DNA of 15,344 nt from Treponema sp. Lineage in GTDB: Bacteria; Spirochaetota; Spirochaetia; Treponematales; Breznakiellaceae. The notes beneath the pieces were generated by a model that saw nothing but the letters and a program-made list of their open reading frames with translations, was not told the origin of the DNA and did not search any database. Of this stretch, positions 1-6,169 are shown in pieces. Each line of letters begins with the position of its first letter. Within the stretch, counting starts at the first letter, position 1. The DNA lies in contig JAITLF010000186.1 of NCBI GenBank assembly GCA_031278025.1, forward strand, positions 1 to 15,344, given 5' to 3'. The position numbers were made by a program, and so were the translations under genes.

Positions 1-547
1 CCCGTGATAATATAAATCCCGGCAAGCCCGATTGCTTTCCGCGCCGTTACATAGCCTGAGTTCTTGAGGGTTTCGATGCGCCCGTCATTCACGCCTCCGG
101 GCGTTATGGCTGTCGCCGCGCCGACGTTCCGTGTTTCACCGCGTCCGGCCCCTCATGGACATCCAGGGAGGCAAGTTTCCCGCAAGTACACGTACACGCC
201 GATAATCCCGCGCACATCCGCCTGTCCGTTGGAGTCCGCCTCCTCAAGCCACGCCGCGCATATCTGTAACCGGGCGGATGCGGTGGCGCCCCGTTCCGTC
301 CCGGCCAGGGCGGCTGCCCACTGGTCGACCGTCTCGCCGGGGTTGAGGTACCGCGCCTGGGTGATAAAGAAAAGGTACTGGCAGGCCGATTCCGCTCCTT
401 CGGCTTTCGCGGCGAGCGCGGCCCACAAGGGGGCGCTCGATACGCCCGCGACGGCGATCCTTTCGATGGGCAGCTTCGCGTCAAGGATTGTATCGACCGC
501 CGCCGGCACTGGTGCATTGCCGATCAGTCCTGGAGTATTTCTGATCG

Positions 548-589
548 GGAAAATCGGGGCGCTGAACGCTGGCGCGGGTTTTGAAACAG
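548..589 (+). repeat. Dispersed ~46-bp repeat, copy 1
   Basis: This stretch shares the blocks GGGGCGCTGAACGC and GGCGCGGGTTTTG-AACAG with 5951-5996 (opposite strand) and 11773-11818 (same strand), with scattered substitutions and a 1-2 nt length difference. It lies in the 5' part of the tail-sheath-like remnant. Confidence 0.55.
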
Positions 590-608
590 CATCGAGAGAG
601 TAGTCATT

Positions 609-644
609 TTTGAACCAATCTTTATGTTTGAACCAATCTTTATG
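609..644. repeat. 18-bp direct repeat, two copies
   Basis: Two identical 18-bp units, each containing TGAACCAATC, lie head to tail at 609-626 and 627-644. On the minus strand they encode a duplicated HKDWFK inside the 5' end of the tail-sheath-like remnant. They look like a local slippage duplication. Confidence 0.85.
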
Positions 645-791
645 ATGGAAAAAACTCTTACGTCGCCCTTCGGCACATCCGCTTGCGGGTAAGTCGGAAG
701 CTGTGTTTTATAGTGAGGATAAACGTCTTACTATCTCCCGTAGTTACTTATTATAGGCCCCTAGCAACCTAGACATGGCAATGCTCCTGTC

Positions 792-808
792 GTGATAAAA
801 ATTATCAC
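792..808. repeat. 17-bp palindrome (7-bp arms, AAA centre)
   Basis: GTGATAA at 792-798 and TTATCAC at 802-808 are perfect inverted arms around AAA. It sits about 90 bp beyond the 3' end of tRNA-Gly. No U-run follows on the minus strand, so it is not a standard terminator. It has the form of a dimeric-regulator site, but no obvious promoter depends on it. The rest of 714-899 shows nothing I can call. Confidence 0.6.
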
Positions 809-899
809 ACAATTCTTGCACACTGCCATTTTGCGCCGGGGATTTGAAAATTACAGCCTGATCTTTCTGCTATAAAGACTTAGGAAAATTGCCATCATT

Positions 900-971
900 A
901 GCGGCTGAAGGGAGTCGAACCCTCGTCTCCAGCTTGGAAGGCTGGGGTAATAGCCGTTATACGACAGCCGC
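900..971 (-). tRNA. tRNA-Gly (anticodon UCC)
   Basis: Read on the minus strand, the acceptor arms are GCGGCTG (965-971) and CAGCCGC (901-907), fully paired. The anticodon stem is CCAGC/GCTGG around the 7-nt loop CTTCCAA, which puts TCC in the anticodon (glycine). The T-arm reads GAGGG-TTCGACT-CCCTT. The discriminator base is U (position 900), as usual for bacterial tRNA-Gly. The CCA end is not encoded. It is single, with its own promoter just upstream, and is next to a prophage-like remnant. Confidence 0.95.
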
Positions 972-984
972 AATTAATGGAGGT

Positions 985-1014
985 ACTATACCAGAAATCA
1001 AGTTTTGATGTCAA
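985..1014 (-). promoter_or_regulatory. Sigma-70 promoter of tRNA-Gly
   Basis: On the minus strand a perfect -35 TTGACA (1009-1014) is followed after 18 bp by the -10 TATAGT (985-990). The tRNA 5' end lies 13 bp beyond the -10. This is the strongest promoter match in the window and suits a stable RNA gene. Confidence 0.88.
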
Positions 1015-1082
1015 TACCTTAACCTGTTGTGCTTCGCGCATATAGGACTTGTCCCCCCGGACCTCCCGGAGTTTTGGAACAG

Positions 1083-1787
1083 CTATCCCCCAAGATACGC
1101 CGCCTTGACCGCATCGTCTCTCATAAGGTCTGCGGCGGGGCCGCTTTTTACCACATGGCCGGTTTCGAGAATGTAGCCCCGCGCGGCTATCCCCAGGGCT
1201 TTGAAGGCGTTCTGTTCTACAAGAAGTATCGTGGTCCCGCTCTCGTTAATGCGGCGTATGACCGAAAAGATCTCGTCCACCAGGATGGGGGCAAGGCCCA
1301 TGGAAGGCTCGTCCAGGAGGAGAAGCCGGGGCTTGGCCATAAGGGCGCGACCCATGGCAAGCATCTGCTGTTCTCCGCCGGAAAGAGTCCCCGCCACCTG
1401 GCGTATGCGTTCCTTGAGCCGGGGGAAGATACTAAAAATCATGTCCAGGTCTCCTCTGACGCCGGTCTTGTCCCTACGGGCATAGGCCCCCATCTCCAGG
1501 TTATCCCGAACCGAAAGATTGACGAAGATACGCCGGCCTTCGGGGACCTGCACAAGCCCCGCCGTAACGATACGATCGGGAGGCGCGGCGGTAATATCCT
1601 TACCGTCAAAGAACACCGCACCGGCGGTTTTTTTAATGATGTTGGAAATTCCGTGGAGGGTGGTAGTCTTTCCCGCCCCGTTGGAGCCGATGAGGGTGAT
1701 GATTTCCCCCTGGGCAACTTCGAAGGAAATACCTTTCAGAGCCTGTATGGCCCCGTAATGAACCGTTAAGCCGGAAATCTTAAGCAT
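1083..1787 (-). CDS. livF: Branched-chain amino-acid ABC transporter ATPase LivF
   Basis: 234 aa, the normal length for LivF, one of the two cytoplasmic ATPases that power the high-affinity Leu/Ile/Val importer. It has Walker A GSNGAGKTT (residues 34-42), the ABC signature LSGGEQQ (135-141) and Walker B LLLLDEP (155-161). The H-loop position reads VEQN rather than the usual His, as is common in LivF. The start at 1787 is chosen because AGGAGG lies about 9 nt upstream and the protein then begins at the family N-terminus (MLKISGL); the longer frame would add 34 unrelated residues. It overlaps the end of livG by 8 nt, implying translational coupling, and is the last gene of the operon. No clear intrinsic terminator is visible between its TAG stop and the tRNA promoter. 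The exact substrate is not readable from sequence. Confidence 0.93.
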   Translation of the reverse strand: MLKISGLTVHYGAIQALKGISFEVAQGEIITLIGSNGAGKTTTLHGISNIIKKTAGAVFFDGKDITAAPPDRIVTAGLVQVPEGRRIFVNLSVRDNLEMGAYARRDKTGVRGDLDMIFSIFPRLKERIRQVAGTLSGGEQQMLAMGRALMAKPRLLLLDEPSMGLAPILVDEIFSVIRRINESGTTILLVEQNAFKALGIAARGYILETGHVVKSGPAADLMRDDAVKAAYLGG

Positions 1788-2586
1788 TGAGCAGCGCCTC
1801 CTCCCCAAGGTAAGCCTTGATAACCGCCGGGTCCCGCCTGATGGTCTCGGGGAGGCCCTCGGCAATAGTACGTCCGTAATCAAGAACAAGGATCCGTTCG
1901 CAGATTCCCATCACCAGGCGCATATCGTGTTCAATGAGGAGTATGGTAAGGTGGAACTCCCGGCGGATAAAAGAAATCATGTTCATGAGTTCCTCCGTTT
2001 CCTGGGGGTTCATTCCCGCAGCAGGCTCATCCAAAAGCAACAGGGTGGGATTAGACGCCAAAGCCCGGGCTATCTCCAGCTTCCTTTGTTCCCCATAGGG
2101 AAGATTCCGGGCCAATTCGTATTTTTTCCCCTCAATTTTAAAGAGGGAAAGAAGTTCCCCCGCCCGCTCTATCATGTGTTCCTCATCAATACGGAACCGT
2201 TTGAGCCGGAACAGGGCGTCCAGCGGGCGTTCTTTCCTCCCCGAATGGAGGGCTATGCGTACATTGTCCTCCACCGTCAGGTTGTTGAAAAGTCTGATAT
2301 TCTGGAAAGTACGGGATATTCCCACCCGATTGAGCCTGGAGGGGACCATCCTCCCCACCTGGTGTATCTTCCCGTGGCGGTCCCAAAAGGAGATATCTCC
2401 TTCCGTGGGGGCGTAGATCCCAGAGAGCATGTTGAACACCGTGGTCTTCCCCGCCCCATTGGGACCTATAAGACCCACCAGTTCTCCTCTGTACAGATTG
2501 CAGGAAAAGTCGCTTACCGCCCGGAGTCCGCCGAAGACAATGGAGATGCCCGCAATTTTAAGTACTAGATCACGTTGTTCAGTCAT
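1780..2586 (-). CDS. livG: Branched-chain amino-acid ABC transporter ATPase LivG
   Basis: 268 aa, the second ATPase of the importer, expected to pair with LivF on the cytoplasmic face of LivH/LivM. Walker A GPNGAGKTT is at residues 41-49, the Q-loop Gln in RTFQNIRLF near 95, the signature LPYGEQRK at 162-169, Walker B TLLLLDEP at 181-188, and the H-loop His in IEHDMR at 220. The signature has LPYGE where the standard is LSGGE, a usual LivG variant. The start at 2586 (MTEQRDL) follows a GGGGGA ribosome-binding site and overlaps the 3' end of livM by 8 nt. The upstream in-frame extension to 2667 only covers livM coding sequence. Confidence 0.93.
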   Translation of the reverse strand: MTEQRDLVLKIAGISIVFGGLRAVSDFSCNLYRGELVGLIGPNGAGKTTVFNMLSGIYAPTEGDISFWDRHGKIHQVGRMVPSRLNRVGISRTFQNIRLFNNLTVEDNVRIALHSGRKERPLDALFRLKRFRIDEEHMIERAGELLSLFKIEGKKYELARNLPYGEQRKLEIARALASNPTLLLLDEPAAGMNPQETEELMNMISFIRREFHLTILLIEHDMRLVMGICERILVLDYGRTIAEGLPETIRRDPAVIKAYLGEEALLNA

Positions 2587-3601
2587 GAGAATCCCCCATT
2601 GGGGCCTTACCGTCGGCTGGAGCATGACGGCGGCGGCCTCCACATATCCTGACCCAGGCACGGACAAAAGAGAATTCCCGGGCGCCCAAAAGCCCCTGGG
2701 GTCTGAATAGCATGATGAAGATCAGAATCAGGGGATAGATGAGGAGCCGGTAATCCTGAAGGAAACGCAGGAATTCCTGAAGATAGGTCAGGACAAATGC
2801 GGCAAGGATGGAACCGGTCATGGACCCCATACCGCCAAGCACTACATAAATGAGGAAATCTATGGACCTGAGGAACTGGGCTATATCGGGTTTGACAAAA
2901 CCAACCACCATAGCGTACAGGCACCCTCCCAGACCGGCGATAAAGGAGGCGACTACGAAACCTATCATCTTGTAGCGAAAGATGTTGATGCCGCAGGAAT
3001 TGGCGGCGATTTCATCCTCCCGGCAGGCCATGATAGCCCTACCGTAGGTGGACCGGAGAAAATTTTGCAACAGGGCCAGGACGATGATCAGAATGGCTAC
3101 GACCACCACAAAGGCCAGTTCCCCGTTCAGCGCCATGACGGTAGTAAACGGCCGTCCGTTGGGGCCGCCGGTAAGGGCTTTCAGGTTGATGAACACCACC
3201 CGGATGATCTCCCCAAATCCGAGGGTAACGATGGCAAGGTAATCCCCAGACAGTTTGAGTACCGGAAACCCGATGAGGAACCCCGCAAAGGTGGTAAGCA
3301 GAATGCCGCATACCGCAGCCAGGGGCAAGGGCAGGCCCATATCCAGATTGAAGAAGATGCAGGAGTACGCGCCTATGGCCAGAAAGCCCGCCTGACCCAG
3401 GGAAAGCTGGCCGGTTATCCCCACTATCATATTCACCGACAAAGCCATGATGGCATAAATTCCGCCCATAGTGATGATATGGGCCGTATACGCATCAATG
3501 ACACCGGTTTTTATCAGCAGGAAAGGAAGAAGCGCCCCAAGGACGCCCACCGCTGTTAAGAGAACTGTTACGTGATAGGGCCGTTCATGACATTCCGCCA
3601 T
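2579..3601 (-). CDS. livM: Branched-chain amino-acid ABC transporter permease LivM
   Basis: 340 aa integral membrane protein with alternating hydrophobic segments across residues 10-310, forming half of the transmembrane channel with LivH. The family motif GQLSLGQAGFLAIGAY is near residues 64-79, and RAIMACREDEIAANSCGIN, near residues 190-210, is the cytoplasmic loop that contacts the ATPases. GGMGSMTGSILAA marks the C-terminal half. The hydrophilic, Arg-rich tail (ICGGRRRHAPADGK) is unusual-looking and runs into the livG start. Only 2 nt separate it from the livH stop upstream and its last 8 nt overlap livG, so livH-M-G-F form one translationally linked block. Confidence 0.92.
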   Translation of the reverse strand: MAECHERPYHVTVLLTAVGVLGALLPFLLIKTGVIDAYTAHIITMGGIYAIMALSVNMIVGITGQLSLGQAGFLAIGAYSCIFFNLDMGLPLPLAAVCGILLTTFAGFLIGFPVLKLSGDYLAIVTLGFGEIIRVVFINLKALTGGPNGRPFTTVMALNGELAFVVVVAILIIVLALLQNFLRSTYGRAIMACREDEIAANSCGINIFRYKMIGFVVASFIAGLGGCLYAMVVGFVKPDIAQFLRSIDFLIYVVLGGMGSMTGSILAAFVLTYLQEFLRFLQDYRLLIYPLILIFIMLFRPQGLLGAREFSFVRAWVRICGGRRRHAPADGKAPMGDSHD

Positions 3602-3603
3602 AG

Positions 3604-4494
3604 CTATACCTTTATTTTGATTTTCCTGCCGAGCATCCCGGTGGGTTTGATTAGCAAAACAACGATCAGGATACTGAAGGAGATGGCGTCGCTGTACTGG
3701 CTGGAAATGAAGCCTTTGGTCAAGGTTTCCGTGATGCCCAGAATAAAGCCCCCCAGCATGGCCCCGGGAATGGAACCTATGCCCCCCAAAACCGCCGCCA
3801 CAAACGCTTTAAGGCCGGGCATCATGCCCATCAGGGGATTCACCTGGGGATAGGCCGAAGCATAGAGTACGCCCCCCGCCGCCGCCAGGACAGACCCCAG
3901 GGCAAAGGTGAAGGCAATGATCCCGTTTACCGAAATTCCCATAAGGCTCGCGGCGCCCTGATCAAAGGAAACCGCCCGCATGGCCTTGCCCCGCCTGGTA
4001 TAGTTCACCAGGAGGTTCAGGGCCAGCATGAGGAGGGCCGAAAGAAAGATCACGATTACCTGAATATTGGAAATAGAAAGCCCGCCCCCAAGGTCCATGT
4101 TGACCACCGCCGGCTGAGGAAACTGACGGGGATTCGGCCCGATAAAGGGAAGAACACGGGCGCCGTTTTCCAGGATTAGACTGACCGCGATGGCGGTGAT
4201 CAGGGAATTGAGGCGCGGCGCGGACCGCAGGGGACGGTAAGCCAGCCGTTCTATCGCTATCCCAAAGGAAGCGCAGATCAGAGCCGAAACAACGAAAGCT
4301 GCAAGCAGACCCACAGGCCCCGCGCCCAAGGCGCTAAGGACAAAGAAAGCCGTATAGGCCCCCACCATCAGGATATCCCCGTGGGCAAAGTTGATGAGCA
4401 ACACTATCCCATAGACCATGGTGTACCCCAGGGCTATAAGGGCATAGATAGAACCCAAAGAAAGGCCGTTAATAAGTTGTTGTAAGAATATCAT
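3604..4494 (-). CDS. livH: Branched-chain amino-acid ABC transporter permease LivH
   Basis: 296 aa from the chosen start at 4494, matching the usual LivH length. The frame stays open to 4632, but the first 46 residues (hydrophilic, reading through an inverted repeat) are not family-like, and a GGGGGA lies about 10 nt before ATG 4494. Family landmarks: QLINGLSLGSIYALIALGY at the N-terminus, VYGIVLLINFAHGDILMVGAY, GAASLMGISVNGIIAFTFALGS and VLGGIGSIPGAMLGG. It is a multi-pass inner-membrane permease that pairs with LivM. It follows livK after a 174-nt spacer containing two hairpins, which may let the binding protein be made in excess over the membrane parts. Confidence 0.92.
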   Translation of the reverse strand: MIFLQQLINGLSLGSIYALIALGYTMVYGIVLLINFAHGDILMVGAYTAFFVLSALGAGPVGLLAAFVVSALICASFGIAIERLAYRPLRSAPRLNSLITAIAVSLILENGARVLPFIGPNPRQFPQPAVVNMDLGGGLSISNIQVIVIFLSALLMLALNLLVNYTRRGKAMRAVSFDQGAASLMGISVNGIIAFTFALGSVLAAAGGVLYASAYPQVNPLMGMMPGLKAFVAAVLGGIGSIPGAMLGGFILGITETLTKGFISSQYSDAISFSILIVVLLIKPTGMLGRKIKIKV

Positions 4495-4515
4495 CCCGAT
4501 ACCATCCCCCATAAC

Positions 4516-4557
4516 CATACTAACTACCGCATTACACACAATGAGGTAGTTAGTATG
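4516..4557 (-). promoter_or_regulatory. 13-bp perfect inverted repeat in the livH leader
   Basis: Arms at 4516-4528 (CATACTAACTACC) and 4545-4557 are exact reverse complements separated by 16 nt. The structure lies 22-63 nt before the livH start. There is no U-tract on the minus strand. It may act as an mRNA stem controlling or stabilising livHMGF, or as an operator for an internal promoter. Confidence 0.6.
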
Positions 4558-4635
4558 TGTATGTATTTCTTGTTGGGCTTCATACATTAGAGCCTGAAGA
4601 CAGGGGGGAACAAAGCCCCGCACTGTCTCCAATTA

Positions 4636-4662
4636 CCGGGACCATTTGTTTGACGGTCCCGG
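4636..4662 (-). terminator. Hairpin just after livK (attenuator or processing stem)
   Basis: CCGGGACC (4636-4643) and GGTCCCGG (4655-4662) form an 8-bp GC-rich stem with an 11-nt loop, beginning 6 nt after the livK stop. No U-run follows on the minus strand. It is therefore more likely a partial terminator or 3'-protecting stem that raises livK over livH than a full terminator. Confidence 0.5.
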
Positions 4663-4668
4663 CCTTCT

Positions 4669-5808
4669 TTACTTGGGATTAACAGTCGTTTTGTACGCGT
4701 TAGCCAGTTTACCGTCTTTACGGACAATTTCAAGGATGGCCGCGCTTTTGATCGGATCCCGGTTCTCGTCAAACCGGATATTACCGGTAACATACGAACC
4801 GTTGAGCTTCGCCATGGCATCCTTGACCGCCGCAGTATCAAAGGTCCCGGCGGCTTTAATCCCGTCGGCCAACAGCATCATGGTATCATAGCCCAATGCG
4901 GCGAACTGGGAAGCCAGCTTGTTGAATTTGTTGGCAAAGGCCATTACAAAAATCTGGCCTTTGGGATCCGTGGTATCCGCCGCAAAACCCGCAGACCAGA
5001 AGCTGTTGAGGGCCTCGTCCCCGGCATTATCGATAAGGCCGTCCCAACCATCGCCGCCTACCAGCGGGCAGGTAATCCCCTGGGCCCGCAGTTGCTTCGC
5101 CTGGAGAGCCACGTCATTGTAGTAATTGGGGAGGTACACCACTTCGGGATTGGCGGCCTTGATGCGGGTAATCTGAGCGTTGAAGTCAACGTCGCCGGTC
5201 TGATAGGCTTCATCGGCCACGACCTGACCGCCCAAAGTCTTGAATTGATTGCGGAAAGCTTCGGCCAAACCGGTATTATAATCCGCGCCGGCATCGTAAA
5301 GAATGGCTGCCCGGCGGACGTCCAGGGTGTCAAAGGCAAAATCCGCGCCCACTACGCCCTGGAAAGGGTCGATAAAACAGGCCCGGAAGATATAATCCCC
5401 GGTCCTGGTAACCGCCGTATTGGTGGCCGACGGCGAAATGAGGATCACCTTACCCCGTTGGGCAAGGGCGGTCATCGCCTGGGTAGCCCCGGAAGTGCTG
5501 GAACCGAGGATAAAGGAAACCTTATCCCTGGTGGTCAGCTTGGTGAAGGCGTTGACCGATTTCTCGGCGTTTCCCTCATCGTCTTCGGAAATCAAGGCCA
5601 GCTTTTTACCCAAAAGCCCGCCTGCCGCGTTGATCTCCTCAATAGCCAGCATGATTCCATCTCTGGACTCGGTCCCATAAAACGCGACCTGGCCGGAAAG
5701 CGGGAAAACCGCGCCCAGGGTAACGGTATCAGCGGCCTGTCCGCCTGCGGCAAAAGCCATAGACGCGGCGCACCAGAGCGCCAAAACACCTAATAACAAC
5801 TTCTTCAT
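4669..5808 (-). CDS. livK: Branched-chain amino-acid substrate-binding protein LivK
   Basis: 379 aa periplasmic binding protein of the Leu/Ile/Val type (Peripla_BP_6), the specificity component of the importer. The N-terminus MKKLLLGVLALWCAASMAFA is a signal peptide: two Lys, a hydrophobic core, then an AFA-A signal peptidase I site. The Cys in ALWC is not in a good lipobox because Trp precedes it. The mature domain starts with TVTLGAVFPLSGQVAFYG. Further typical blocks are GIMLAIEEINAAGGLLGKK, VSFILGSSTSGATQAM, ILISPSATNT and GYDTMMLLADGIKAAG. The start at 5808 has GGAGG 8-9 nt upstream; the ATG 33 nt earlier lacks a site. It is the first gene of the operon. The ligand could also be another amino acid or a short amide, since this family is broad. 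Confidence 0.92.
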   Translation of the reverse strand: MKKLLLGVLALWCAASMAFAAGGQAADTVTLGAVFPLSGQVAFYGTESRDGIMLAIEEINAAGGLLGKKLALISEDDEGNAEKSVNAFTKLTTRDKVSFILGSSTSGATQAMTALAQRGKVILISPSATNTAVTRTGDYIFRACFIDPFQGVVGADFAFDTLDVRRAAILYDAGADYNTGLAEAFRNQFKTLGGQVVADEAYQTGDVDFNAQITRIKAANPEVVYLPNYYNDVALQAKQLRAQGITCPLVGGDGWDGLIDNAGDEALNSFWSAGFAADTTDPKGQIFVMAFANKFNKLASQFAALGYDTMMLLADGIKAAGTFDTAAVKDAMAKLNGSYVTGNIRFDENRDPIKSAAILEIVRKDGKLANAYKTTVNPK

Positions 5809-5830
5809 AATAATTCCTCCATAAGTCGAT

Positions 5831-5859
5831 AGTCTATGCATATTTATACAGAATGTCTA
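5831..5859 (-). promoter_or_regulatory. Candidate livK promoter
   Basis: On the minus strand TAGACA (5854-5859) and TAGACT (5831-5836) are separated by 17 bp, and the start codon is about 22 bp further on. The match is moderate (5/6 and 4/6). The 28-bp palindrome at 5871-5898 sits directly upstream. Confidence 0.45.
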
Positions 5860-5870
5860 CATATTTGAGG

Positions 5871-5898
5871 CTATTGCAAAACTGAAGTTTTGCAATAG
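5871..5898. promoter_or_regulatory. 28-bp palindrome upstream of the livK promoter
   Basis: CTATTGCAAAACT (5871-5883) and its exact reverse complement (5886-5898) flank the dinucleotide GA. It lies 11 bp upstream of the candidate livK -35. A related piece, GCAGTTTTGCAAGGC, follows at 5913-5927, and AGGCT-TT-AGCCT forms a third palindrome at 5924-5935. It could be a regulator site for the liv operon, or part of a palindromic intergenic element. Confidence 0.6.
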
Positions 5899-5950
5899 CA
5901 ATCTCAAAAAACGCAGTTTTGCAAGGCTTTAGCCTGAAAAACTACAGGGC

Positions 5951-5996
5951 CTGTTCCAAAACCCACGCCTTGCGTTCAGCACCACGGAATTCACGC
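5951..5996 (-). repeat. Dispersed ~46-bp repeat, copy 2
   Basis: Read on the minus strand it begins GCGTGAATTCCG, contains GCTGAACGC and ends GGGTTTTGGAACAG. The first block recurs as GCGTGAATACCG at 11773, and the last blocks recur at 548-589. The terminal GTTTTGGAACAG is also found at 1071-1082, next to the livF stop. It lies between livK and the ABC-F gene. Confidence 0.55.
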
Positions 5997-6008
5997 ATAA
6001 AAACGGCA

Positions 6009-6047
6009 TATTTAGACATACAAATGGAGTATTTGTATGTCTAAATA
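6009..6047 (-). terminator. 17-bp perfect AT-rich inverted repeat; possible terminator of the ABC-F gene
   Basis: Arms 6009-6025 and 6031-6047 pair perfectly around a 5-nt loop. On the minus strand a run of five T follows 5 nt after the stem, so it might end ABC-F transcription, although such stems are normally GC-rich. It could equally be a mobile-element footprint or an operator. The rest of the 361-bp gap 5809-6169 holds the livK control region, a dispersed repeat copy and a small CATCCG/CGGATG hairpin near 6094-6111, and no gene. Confidence 0.45.
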
Positions 6048-6169
6048 AAACATTCTGCTCTCCGAATGGAGCATCCGGCTGTAAAGGCCGGGGCATCCGG
6101 ATATACGGATGGGCCATTCTTATACGCGGATACGGCGTTTCTGAGCGTGAGATGCCTGTTTCCGCCTCC

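Larger units (their letters stand above)
1..713 (-). pseudogene. Broken phage tail-sheath-like gene, left-truncated by window edge
   Basis: On the minus strand an open frame without a start codon runs from about 713 to an in-frame TGA at 153-155, then continues open in the same frame from about 110 to the window edge. Segments such as ARYLNPGETVDQWAAAL, NDGRIETLKNSGYVTAR and KAIGLAGIYIITG resemble, from memory, the sheath domain of contractile phage tails (DUF2586/tail-sheath type). Between about 178 and 110 the neighbouring frame (LASLDVHEGPDAVKHGT) has the GC-rich third codon positions expected here, while the TGA-containing frame does not. This implies two compensating frameshifts rather than one nonsense codon. 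The 5' part contains two 18-bp tandem units and a copy of a dispersed repeat, so the true N-terminus is probably lost. The family call is tentative; the inactivated state is better supported. Confidence 0.5.

Noticed and set aside
153..155. In-frame TGA read as selenocysteine in the left-edge gene
   Set aside because: Codon third-position bias shows that the true frame around it is the neighbouring one, so the TGA is a product of frameshifts; no SECIS-like hairpin was evident just after it.
64..603. Plus-strand open frame of 179 codons
   Set aside because: It is the complement of the tail-sheath-like reading frame, with no ribosome-binding site and Ala/Pro/Ser-rich shadow composition.
1071..1082. 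GTTTTGGAACAG next to livF paired with 5951-5962 as inverted repeats flanking the liv operon
   Set aside because: A 12-base match is expected several times by chance in a window this size. I keep it only as a possible fragment of the dispersed repeat, not as evidence that the operon is a transposon.
5929..6117. 62-codon minus-strand ORF upstream of livK
   Set aside because: It reads through the palindromes and repeat copy, has no ribosome-binding site, and shows no recognisable domain.
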